Below, one piece after another: positions 30,601 to 38,011 of a DNA stretch of 64,000 nucleotides. A program made the translations under genes and the position numbers. The stretch's first letter is position 1, and each line of letters opens with the position of its first letter. The notes under the pieces were generated by a model. It did no database searches. It was not told where the DNA came from and saw only the letters and a list, made by a program, of their open reading frames with translations. Source of the DNA: Erysipelotrichaceae bacterium (lineage in GTDB: Bacteria > Bacillota_I > Bacilli_A > Erysipelotrichales > Erysipelotrichaceae); the NCBI GenBank assembly GCA_017404205.1, contig JAFRCV010000008.1, forward strand, positions 1-64,000, given 5' to 3'.

Positions 30601-33600
30601 GAATCACAGCAGATACAAGTTTATATGCGAAGATGGATATCAATAAATATACAGTTTCTTATTACAATGGAACAACATTACTATTTAGCGAAGAAGTTGA
30701 ATACGATAATTTAATTAGTCATGAAGATCCTTCATCCCTAGGCTATAATTTTGTGTCATGGTATAAGGACAGCGCTTTAACTATTCCTTTTGATAAAACA
30801 AATGAAACTATCAAAAACGACACAAATCTATATGCGAAATTTACTAACGAAGGTAAATTCTTTGGAAATGTTGGCGAAAATATAGCAAGTGGAGCAAACT
30901 TTATTCATGATGATAATAGTGATAATGCTTATGTAGAGATGATAGGCAATAATAATGAAGCTTATTATCCTGTTGCTTATGTTAAAGACACACTTGCAAA
31001 TAAGTATATCTTTGAAATAGAGATTGAAGCTTTAGATATCTACAATAATGATAATTATCCTAAATTTGGAGTTTATTTTGGTGGATTAAAAAATTCTAAT
31101 TATCGTTTCTATGTTGATGTTAATAAGGAAATTAGATCAAATATTGTTGGCTTATATAAAGAATCAACTGATGATTATAACTTTGCTAAAGCAAATGTTT
31201 TAATGTCATTTAAGGATGGCGATACTGTCAAATTAAAAGCAATAAGAAACATCAATGATTTATATATTTATGTTAATGATTCATTAGTTATTTATCAAAA
31301 TGATCTTTTAGGAAATGAAGATAATTATTTAGGAGTTTATTCATTTAATATGGGATTAAAACTAAGCAATTATTCATTTAAATCTAGTGGCATTGATGAA
31401 GATATTTCAAAAGCAATAAACGATGCTGAAACACTTGAATCACTAAGAACTATTAGCCAAGTAGTAAGTGGAAAGACGATTTCATATGATGTTGAACATT
31501 TAAGCGATAGAATAATTGTCAATGCAAGAGCAAACGATTTATCAAACTTCAATCTTGATTTATACTTTACAGCAAACGGAAGAGAAGAACTTCAAGAAAA
31601 TAATGGCTATATGGCAGTTATTTATAGAGATGGCAATATTAATAAAACTTCATATAGCGAAAACAATAAAAACTTTACAAATGCTTCTAATATCGATATA
31701 AGCGTTGAAAGAAGCCAAAATGTTATTTCGGTTTCTATACCTTATTCAAGTCTTGGCATAAGTGAAAAAGAGGCATTTGATAAATTCGCATTTATGCCTG
31801 CAATTTATAACAATTCTGATGCAACATATCATTTATTTACAGAATCTAATCCATGGGTATCAAAGGCTTATTCTGAAACTTGGTACCAATGTAATTTAAA
31901 TGGAGCTTTAGCAATTGACCCAATATTTGAGCAAAGAGCTAATGGTAGCTTAACTGATTGGACAAAACCAGACTTTATGCAAGCTACTGTTTTCTATGAG
32001 GCTGCAATTAAAGAACAGACATGGCAACAATGTGTAGTTGCGATTGTATGTAATGAAAAACATGGAGCTAATATGTTTGATTTACATATCCAGGAATTAA
32101 ATGAAGAAGATAGAAGTGAAGAAAATCTAAGAAAGATTATTCATTCAACATATAAACCAGTACTTGCAATTTTCTATAATTCAAACGATTTACAATATCA
32201 AGGAGAAATATTAAAGACTGCATGTAAAGCTGGTGCATCAGCAATAGATCTTCCTGGCTATTATTACAGTGCAGAAGCAAGAACGCAAGGATATGATGAT
32301 AGCGATAGACAACAATGGATAGATGAAGGCTATAGCATGAGTTTTGCGAGTGCTGCTCCTTCTGAATCAACTATCTTACATGAAAATGTTAAAAAGCAAA
32401 ATGATTATATCGCTGAAATACACGCTTTAGGATCAAAAGTATTATTATCAGAACATGTTTATACTGTATTTGATAAACAACAAGCAATTGATTATGTAAC
32501 TTTCATGCTTAAAACAAAAGATATTGATGTATGTAAACTGGTAGGAAGAGGTTCAAGTAAGGAAGATGCATATAATTGCGTAGAGGCAACAAAATATTTA
32601 ACTACTCTTGTCGATAATAATGAATTCCCTGGAAAACGTTTCTCATATCATTTAACACCTTTAGCAGGTGGTGAAAGTGGTTGGTTAACTAGAATTATTA
32701 ATCCCGCTTTCTTTAAATCATATGTAGCATTCTGTTATGGAGATTTAGGAAGAGGCAATCTTGACTATAACCAAATTGATATTGATATGGGTATTGAGAC
32801 ACATGGATATGCTCAAACATTCTTACAAGCATATTTACAAAACACATCTCATTCATTAACTGATTTAAGTATTGAAGATTGTATCAGTATATTGGATTCA
32901 TATGGCGAAAACCATCATCAATATTTACGCTATCGTAATTATTATCTAAATAGTAATTCATTATCTGGAAGAGCTTATGCTAAGACAGGGCAACATAACG
33001 ATTATTGGAGATTAAATGGATCTAGCTTCGTATTTAATGCTAAATCGCCATCTACAACAAACGGTTATCCTGTAAGAGGCTTTGCGTATGATTTTGATAA
33101 TCGTGTTAAGCTGGGCGAAGATATAACTATTTTTGCAGATATTACGTCTGATTTAGGAACAAGCGCTTATACAAGTTCAACAAGAAACACAAGAACCGGT
33201 CTATATCTTGGAAACAACGAATCGCTATTAGCTTATGTATATAACACGAACACAAGGAAACTTGAGCTTGTATATAATAATCGTGAATTTGTTGTTGGTG
33301 ACGCTGATGCTTTAAGCACAATAAGCGGTATTGACATTAATAACGAAACTTATAATGCCGATATTATTAATGGCGATACTATTTCAATGTCACTTTCATT
33401 ACAAGGACGTACCTTAACATTAGGATTTAAGGATTCTACTTCTGAGGCATTAACACAAGTTGCTTGTATAGAATTAAGCGATGAATTATATGCTTTAATA
33501 GGTGAATCTGATGGCTTTATTAAAGGTGGCGTTATAGCTGAAACATATGTAAGAAGTGGGGCTATTAGCGAAGACAAAAATATCTATTTCTCTAATGTTT

Positions 33601-36398
33601 CTTATAACGATGTTGAATATTCATCTTTCTTTGGTGATGCTGGAAATAGCTATTCTTTAGGTGCTGACTTTAGTCATGATGATGGCAGCAATGAAAGATA
33701 TGTAACTATTGCTGGTGATGGCACAAATCAAACATATGTAAAGAGTGGACTTTCTAATAAATTTGTCTTTGAAACAGAAATAGAAGCTACATCACTAAAT
33801 AATGGGGAACTATATCCTAAATTTGGTATTTGTTTAGATGAATTTAATTCTAGAATGAAATTCTATGTTGATATGAAAACTGACATGACAGGTAATACTG
33901 TCGCATTATGGAAAGACAACACATATAATGTCAGCGCTAAAAATGTCACAATGAATTTTGTGGATGGAAATAAAGTTAAATTAAAAATTATTAGAGATGT
34001 TAATGATTATTATTGTTATGTAAATGATCAATTAGTTATTTATGAATATGATAATCTAGTTTCAGAAAATAGTAGCGTAGGTATCTTTACATATAACACA
34101 GGTTTAACATTAACTAATTATTCATATCTTGAAAATGGTGCTGCTAATAACGCAATAAATCAAGCTAAAGAAGATGTATATAATATTGAAGCTAATTATG
34201 AAGAGATAAATGCTGAAAATATTATCTCTAATGCATACAAAGCTTACAATTATTTCTTGAATAATAGTGATAATGGCAATGCTTATCAAGAAGTATACAG
34301 AACAAGTACAGCTTCTAATATCTATGCAGGTGAATGGATTGATGCAACTTTCCAAATGGGTGCACTAGACTTATATGATTATGATAAAGAAAAATACAAC
34401 GATATATATACATATGTTAAAGGCCTAGCAGATGCTCGTAATGGTTTATTAAATGGTGGAACCAATACAGGCTATCTTGATGCTCTTGCATATGCACAGG
34501 TATTTGCGAAATTAAATAGCTATGATTCTTATGATTTAGAAAATGTAAAAGCTCAATTAAACTTTGCAATGAACAAGATTGATAATCAATATTATGATTA
34601 TTCATGGATTGATGAAGATTATATGGTTGGTTGGGTTAATACTTACTTATCATTTATTCTAAATGATTCTTCATATACTGATGCCGATTATAGATCTTAT
34701 ATGAAATATCGTGCTGAATATTTTGATGAAAGCACAGGCTTATGGTTTAGAGATGCTAATTATATTTATGGTTTAGGCGAAAAGGGTACAACAAATGATG
34801 GCAAGAAGGTTCTTTGGTCAAGAGGTAATGCTTGGGTATATGTTTCTCTTGCTAGACATTTAAGCTTCATGGAAGAAAATGGACTAACCGATAGTGCAAT
34901 CTATAGCCAATACAAGAACGACTTTATTACAATGTCAAATTCTCTTGTAAATATTCAAAGAAAAGATGGCTTCTGGAATGTTAATTTATCTGATTCTAAA
35001 TTAAATACAGGTAAAGAAACAACTGGTACTTCAGGATTCTTATATGGCTTATCTAAAGGTATTAAACTTGGCTATTTAGATAATGAAAAATATATGAATG
35101 CAGCAATTAATGCTTATCTTGGCTTAAGTAATAAAGCATTAACAAGTCAAGGCAAATTAGTATATTGCCAACCAATAGGCTGGGATCCATTTACATATAG
35201 CTCTGCTGTTTGTCAAAATAACACAACAGCCTTTGGCGTAGGCTTATATATTTCAGGATGTAAAGCATTTGCTGAGGTTTATGAAGAACCATATTCATTA
35301 CAAGGAAACGGTAGTGAAGCTAATCCATATCTAATAACAAGTTTAGATGACTATAACTATATTGCAGAAAAAATTACTGCTGGTGAAAATTATCAAGATA
35401 AATATATTAAATTAACTTCTGATTTAGGAAACATTGATAATCCTATAACTAAATCATTAGGTGATTATGATAATTTCTTTGCGGGTAATTTCGATGGTGA
35501 TAATCACACACTTTACATAAATTTAACTAACGATAGGGGCTTATTTAACAAAATAGACAATGGCAGTGTAATAAGAAACGTCGTTGTTGATGGAAGTGTT
35601 AATTTCTCTGGAAACGAGAATTATGTTGGCGGCATTGCAGCTGTAGCATATTCTGGAAGCGTTATAGATAATTGTGAAAATAAAGCATCTATTAATGGCA
35701 ATGTTGCTGGTGGAATAGTTGGCTTTTCATATGGAGCAACTATAACAAATTGTACAAATTATGGAGACGTAACAGGCAATGTCGCATACAGTACTGCAGT
35801 TAATTCTGGTAATGGTGCAGGTGGCATTGTTGGTACACTTGGAAATACTAATCCTTCTATAGTCTCAAATTGTATAAATCTAGGAAATGTTACTTCAAAC
35901 AATCAAGCAGGTGGCATTGTTGGCAAAGCTAGAACTAATGCTGAAACAAGAATTACTAATTGTATAAACAATGGAACAATCACTGTTAGTGATGACAGTG
36001 GAAATCACGGCATCGTTGGTGGCATTGTTGGTATGGCTGGATGCAAGGTTGATAATTGTATAAATAATGGCGAAATAAATGGAACCTCACAAGTTGGCGG
36101 TATTGCTGGAGCTTTAATTAGTGAAGGCAAGACCGATGCTTGTCACAACTATGGCCAAGTAAATGCTTCAAAGAATTATGTTGGTGGTATTGTTGGTTGG
36201 GCATATCAAGCAGTAACAGCAAATAGTATTACAAATTCTGTTCAACATGGAAATAGTGTTACTAAAACAAATACCACTTATCCTACTGGACTTGTAAGAA
36301 AACCTAACTATATTGGTTGGATAACTGGCCAAGAGTCTACAAGTGGAGCAACAGCAGTCAGTGGTGAAAATGCTTGTGCTCATGAAAGTGGGGAATAG
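24639..36398 (+). CDS. Giant signal-anchored multi-enzyme polysaccharide-degrading protein
   Basis: 3919 aa. Residues 11-31 form a single N-terminal TM segment after a basic start, best read as a signal anchor. In order: InlB-like domain (37-106); LamG-like modules 1-3 (about 113-690, PKFG at 179, 375, 572); a beta domain (701-880); an InlB repeat (885-948); a second beta-domain copy (about 1145-1325); an SGNH esterase with GDSN 1356-1359 and catalytic D1504-x-x-H1507; LamG 4 (PKFG 1598); five InlB repeats (about 1732-2070); LamG 5 (2141); a CBM9-like domain (about 2265-2420); a type I dehydroquinase-like barrel (about 2428-2710, H2606, K2633); LamG 6 (3060); a GH105/GH88-like domain (about 3175-3550, WIDED from 3323, WSRGN from 3393); and a GLUG block (3555-3919). 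Esterase and unsaturated-uronyl hydrolase point to acetylated pectin. No LPXTG or dockerin is seen. Confidence 0.88.
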   Translation: MENENNSKKKRGLIILIVMLLLLASAFAVTKLLSKKQFEITVLESAHGKVEVDKLKAYEGDTVTIKAIPDEGYEVSSVLVNGKESEMIFTMPYENVTILVKFSLKDSTPEEIIGDTFGGVEGYMSSEGVDLSHDNGNNPYVTIIGGGEQFAYLNDVFDTKFYFETSINVKEIYNNDKYPKFGIIIDDELGSTLFYVDMNTKMTSNKVGVVHQQEGKDYDWKNAFEKEVSGMKFSDSDSVKLGIARNNNNYYFYVNDKLVLMDKDLNTKNAACGVFTFNTALKLDRYSKAVGDDANSKINKAVNDGLYLRGDFFGWYKNYRSSKEVKMIYDHGQNRKLVVDGNSPQYAYVNDIFTDKFSFTTTIDVNDILANDKAPKFGLMINNDKQMVKFYVDMNDKKEASQIGVVWQKNGANDDWAHALTERIANHNFTNKKQIELKVVRDKDQFYFFVDGVLFIADKGLTNNNAAVGVFSFNTNMTLSNYSIKVGDNANEDIANAKDQTKRLKGDFFGKANIYKTTISGVDLYNDHGTNPYTTFFGTAPQYAYVNDLYTNKFVFESDIEVKKVLNNDAAPKFGIMINGNSEMLKFFVDLKTDLTANEVGVVRQKTNQDDEWNSVLTNIVKLSFNENDTIKLKIIRNNLDYYFFVNDRLVIFEKNAITNEKSVVGLFSFNTEFKALNYSIKKGNEANNEINAAKTIANNIGDFTIGTNNFVDNGDGSYTFESNDQSLHKVDDIRYQYKTLNDKYKLVHLKLELVAADDWGQARVLVSKDPQNEMFVALEKKNNGKYQVFTMSKNNQNDFDNWELIIPELDENYIDLDIVTIGNEIFFLNDNQIIYKKTNLDANNAIIKVTGYNNARVIVSDISGKIFNDELEAREYINDLSVIVNYYDGNILIDNETLNINEKITKTDPSKEGYKFVSWYKDESLTVAFDKNEAVISELNLYAKWNKLEIVDGNEIEIEINNLLDNEIKLDIDKDTILYETVDKALLQLIQGHLVDNIDINAETANQIKEALDNEQALFVQIAVDAHKAELNDDENNIILLYDENSIVIASYEINIYMTIKADNNTLVDKAKINELDGEISINLNYPQAYDRNILTALDIHNNQVKELSIISKNTDNHSILVKSKEFSKYVITTGVSNFSLTTNYFEKTGSTYALTTNSKEETTLDEIKYFDEVVRGKYYRINGSISLDTEENWNQARIIISKDTNNEYVIALEKVADNAYQIFTMSKDNETLWNDWRLISHYEVNGNRHSIDFEVVVIEDKVYFLIDNEIAYVTKNRVDLSESTPKIGSYGTCTTTLTNLDGQIFNNKDEAESYINSINVKPYESRFENRINSLYQEYIVDHNCANNGGTLLFGDSNIDFWDNWQVQAGLTDYINGYNVGIGGSTTTDWLYAYEKLIKPFNADRIVFMLGFNDVFVWGEDGDDTVNRLYELMNKIHTDNPDAKIYCIYQTPCPAGHNGIEYTNQKYEQLVTLTEEMCDSLDYVTGISVFDLLKGKTNLFRLDNVHLNDEGYLVFSDYLYDLIFKGETFGVSKANNNSYRYKTTNGVEISNDNGSNPNIEFFGGSPQYAFVNDTYTDKLYFEAQFNVSEVLNNDAWPKFGLLLDGQSEMLKLFVDMTPSLTANNVGLVHQLTGKGDDWANAINKAVNNMKFTGDDNIKLSIIKNGKDVYAYVNDELVIFEENCSLNNLETVGAFSFNTRVTLSNYLLFKDDAALTYIQKAIDDHELLMNRNVTFKDGENVLNSLSIKVGNKINYQPEKDGYTFVGWYKDSQFTDAWDINNDVVTDNITLYAKFVIKNYIVNYYYDNQLIDSESVEHGSSITKLSYVKEGYSFDAWYKEATFVNKWSNDDPIDKNLDLYAKMNINSYSVTYMDGNDLLKEESLDYGSKISYLPNKDGAVFSTWYKDKDLTQIWSLDDDKVVGNITLYAKFVINQYQVKYYYDGNLIDNETVDYDSLITKSSYSKEGYSFVSWYKEASLINKWDNTEDRITADTSLYAKMDINKYTVSYYNGTTLLFSEEVEYDNLISHEDPSSLGYNFVSWYKDSALTIPFDKTNETIKNDTNLYAKFTNEGKFFGNVGENIASGANFIHDDNSDNAYVEMIGNNNEAYYPVAYVKDTLANKYIFEIEIEALDIYNNDNYPKFGVYFGGLKNSNYRFYVDVNKEIRSNIVGLYKESTDDYNFAKANVLMSFKDGDTVKLKAIRNINDLYIYVNDSLVIYQNDLLGNEDNYLGVYSFNMGLKLSNYSFKSSGIDEDISKAINDAETLESLRTISQVVSGKTISYDVEHLSDRIIVNARANDLSNFNLDLYFTANGREELQENNGYMAVIYRDGNINKTSYSENNKNFTNASNIDISVERSQNVISVSIPYSSLGISEKEAFDKFAFMPAIYNNSDATYHLFTESNPWVSKAYSETWYQCNLNGALAIDPIFEQRANGSLTDWTKPDFMQATVFYEAAIKEQTWQQCVVAIVCNEKHGANMFDLHIQELNEEDRSEENLRKIIHSTYKPVLAIFYNSNDLQYQGEILKTACKAGASAIDLPGYYYSAEARTQGYDDSDRQQWIDEGYSMSFASAAPSESTILHENVKKQNDYIAEIHALGSKVLLSEHVYTVFDKQQAIDYVTFMLKTKDIDVCKLVGRGSSKEDAYNCVEATKYLTTLVDNNEFPGKRFSYHLTPLAGGESGWLTRIINPAFFKSYVAFCYGDLGRGNLDYNQIDIDMGIETHGYAQTFLQAYLQNTSHSLTDLSIEDCISILDSYGENHHQYLRYRNYYLNSNSLSGRAYAKTGQHNDYWRLNGSSFVFNAKSPSTTNGYPVRGFAYDFDNRVKLGEDITIFADITSDLGTSAYTSSTRNTRTGLYLGNNESLLAYVYNTNTRKLELVYNNREFVVGDADALSTISGIDINNETYNADIINGDTISMSLSLQGRTLTLGFKDSTSEALTQVACIELSDELYALIGESDGFIKGGVIAETYVRSGAISEDKNIYFSNVSYNDVEYSSFFGDAGNSYSLGADFSHDDGSNERYVTIAGDGTNQTYVKSGLSNKFVFETEIEATSLNNGELYPKFGICLDEFNSRMKFYVDMKTDMTGNTVALWKDNTYNVSAKNVTMNFVDGNKVKLKIIRDVNDYYCYVNDQLVIYEYDNLVSENSSVGIFTYNTGLTLTNYSYLENGAANNAINQAKEDVYNIEANYEEINAENIISNAYKAYNYFLNNSDNGNAYQEVYRTSTASNIYAGEWIDATFQMGALDLYDYDKEKYNDIYTYVKGLADARNGLLNGGTNTGYLDALAYAQVFAKLNSYDSYDLENVKAQLNFAMNKIDNQYYDYSWIDEDYMVGWVNTYLSFILNDSSYTDADYRSYMKYRAEYFDESTGLWFRDANYIYGLGEKGTTNDGKKVLWSRGNAWVYVSLARHLSFMEENGLTDSAIYSQYKNDFITMSNSLVNIQRKDGFWNVNLSDSKLNTGKETTGTSGFLYGLSKGIKLGYLDNEKYMNAAINAYLGLSNKALTSQGKLVYCQPIGWDPFTYSSAVCQNNTTAFGVGLYISGCKAFAEVYEEPYSLQGNGSEANPYLITSLDDYNYIAEKITAGENYQDKYIKLTSDLGNIDNPITKSLGDYDNFFAGNFDGDNHTLYINLTNDRGLFNKIDNGSVIRNVVVDGSVNFSGNENYVGGIAAVAYSGSVIDNCENKASINGNVAGGIVGFSYGATITNCTNYGDVTGNVAYSTAVNSGNGAGGIVGTLGNTNPSIVSNCINLGNVTSNNQAGGIVGKARTNAETRITNCINNGTITVSDDSGNHGIVGGIVGMAGCKVDNCINNGEINGTSQVGGIAGALISEGKTDACHNYGQVNASKNYVGGIVGWAYQAVTANSITNSVQHGNSVTKTNTTYPTGLVRKPNYIGWITGQESTSGATAVSGENACAHESGE
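24976..26700 (+). repeat. Three tandem LamG-like modules
   Basis: Three protein modules spaced 588 and 591 bases apart (196 and 197 codons), each with the order DHGxNPYxT, YAYVNDxxTxKF, NDxxPKFG, KFYVD or KFFVD, and VGVFSFNT. Three diverged copies recur singly in the same gene (PKFG codons at 29430, 31059, 33816) and one in the lipoprotein gene upstream (23691). Each is probably a carbohydrate-binding sandwich. Confidence 0.8.
29830..30850 (+). repeat. Five tandem InlB-like (Listeria-Bacteroides) repeats
   Basis: Five units of about 65 codons with the family signature GYxFxxWYKDxxxxxxW followed by TLYAKF or LYAKM. A single further copy lies at about 27290-27480 (WYK at 920). Such repeats are rigid surface spacers. 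Confidence 0.85.
35300..36395 (+). repeat. GLUG repeat block ending the giant protein
   Basis: About 365 codons of GLUG-type repeats (VGGIVG, NCxNxGxVT pattern, predicted right-handed beta-helix), opened by GNGSEANPYLITSLDDYNYI and closed by WITGQ..SGENACA. It is highly similar to the three blocks at 39990-43100, both in protein and over shorter DNA stretches such as around 35907 and 40602. Confidence 0.8.
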
Positions 36399-36401
36399 AA
36401 A

Positions 36402-38000
36402 ATGAAGAAAAGAAAGATAATTAAAACTTCTATTATTTCCTTATTGCTGATATCAACCATTTTAATTGGATTTAATGGCAATGTAATTGTTAACGCTTTA
36501 AATGGAGTAATACAAAAAATAATAAAGCCTATTACAACAAGTTCAAACATTAATGACTCTTTTATAGAAAACGATTTAATTAATGATAATGATTTTGAGG
36601 AAATTCAAGAAATGAATAGAGGCAACGGTAGTCAAGAAGATCCATTTATGATTTATACATCTGATGATTTGATTAATTTAAGTAAATTAATATTTGAAGA
36701 TGAAAAATCAGTTAAGGATATTTATTTTAAACAAGCTAATGATATTTCTTTAAAAGGTATTGAATTTGAACCAATAGGTACACTAGGATATCCATTTGAA
36801 GGAATATATGATGGAAATGGTTTTACTATTAATGATTTAAACATTAATACAACTAATTCATTTCAAGGAATATTTGGCTTTGTAACGGGAACTGTTAAGA
36901 ATTTAACAGTTAAAGGAGATATTAAAGTTACAAAAAGAGCGGATCACAGTTATTCATATTCATATGTTGGTGGTATTGTAGGTGCCATTAATAATGGAGC
37001 AAGTATTGAAAATTGTATTAATTATGTAAATGTCAAAGGTGATATTTATACAGGTGGAGTAGTTGGCGTAATTTTAGCTAATGATAATATGAAAGCTAAA
37101 GGCGCAATCAATACTATTAAAAATTGTATAAATTATGGAAATATAATTACACCAAATGACTACAACAATTATGTTGGTGGAATTGTATCTTATAGTGCTG
37201 GTGATAGCCAAATAGAAAACTGTATAAACTATGGTGAAATTACGGGAAATTATTGTTCTGGCGGAATTATTGGTGCCAATTATATAGCTCCTATCACTAA
37301 CTGCATCAATGTAGGAAATATTGTTGAAAATAAACAATTTGCTGGAGGAATAGCTGGCTATTCTAGTGGCTTAATTGATGCTTGTGTTAATTCAGGTGAA
37401 ATAACTGGCTTAAATGATACAGGTGGTATTGTTGGCAAAAGCATCAGTACAATTATGAATTGTATTAATGAAGGTCAAGTTACAGGCTTAATGCGTGTTG
37501 GTGGAGTTGCTGGCTATATTGAATCTAGCGAATTTATTAATAATGGAAGTATTGATATTAAGAAATATACAGCTATTAATTCATTTGACAACATATCTAT
37601 TAATTTAGCTACTTCAAAAGCAACTATTATCAATTGCAATAATATAGGCGAGATTATATCTACTAATTCAGATAGTAGAGTAGGTGGAATTGTTGGTGCC
37701 TTTACTTCTTATGGCAACTCAACAAGTTCACCAGGGCCAATAATGATAGGCTGCTATAACAATGGAAAAGTATCTGGCTTAAGTAATGTTGGTGGAATTA
37801 TTGGTTGGGCATACGATAAATGCTTAAATAATAACGCTTCTTATTCATTTCAATTAGGCAATGAAGTATATGTTAATGGTGATGCTTTATCGACAAACAA
37901 TTTAAATGGAACAGGTTCTAGTGGCTATTGGATTGGTCGTTTTTCAAAAAATGCAGCAATTGTTAAATCAGGCGATAGTGCCTGTGGACATTTTGAATAG
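36402..38000 (+). CDS. Secreted GLUG-repeat protein
   Basis: 532 aa. Residues 1-35 are a signal peptide or anchor (KIIKTSIISLLLISTILIGF). Then GNGSQEDPFMIYTSDDLINL opens a GLUG-repeat beta-helix of at least eight coils with VGGIVG, NCINYGNI and SGGIIG motifs. It ends with the cap seen in the neighbouring proteins: WIGRFSKNAAIVKSGDSACG. No enzyme active site is recognisable. It starts three bases after the giant gene and ends 11 bases before the next, so it is clearly in the operon. Likely a surface adhesin or glycan-binding scaffold (inference). Confidence 0.82.
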   Translation: MKKRKIIKTSIISLLLISTILIGFNGNVIVNALNGVIQKIIKPITTSSNINDSFIENDLINDNDFEEIQEMNRGNGSQEDPFMIYTSDDLINLSKLIFEDEKSVKDIYFKQANDISLKGIEFEPIGTLGYPFEGIYDGNGFTINDLNINTTNSFQGIFGFVTGTVKNLTVKGDIKVTKRADHSYSYSYVGGIVGAINNGASIENCINYVNVKGDIYTGGVVGVILANDNMKAKGAINTIKNCINYGNIITPNDYNNYVGGIVSYSAGDSQIENCINYGEITGNYCSGGIIGANYIAPITNCINVGNIVENKQFAGGIAGYSSGLIDACVNSGEITGLNDTGGIVGKSISTIMNCINEGQVTGLMRVGGVAGYIESSEFINNGSIDIKKYTAINSFDNISINLATSKATIINCNNIGEIISTNSDSRVGGIVGAFTSYGNSTSSPGPIMIGCYNNGKVSGLSNVGGIIGWAYDKCLNNNASYSFQLGNEVYVNGDALSTNNLNGTGSSGYWIGRFSKNAAIVKSGDSACGHFE

Positions 38001-38011
38001 GGAGGTTTTAT

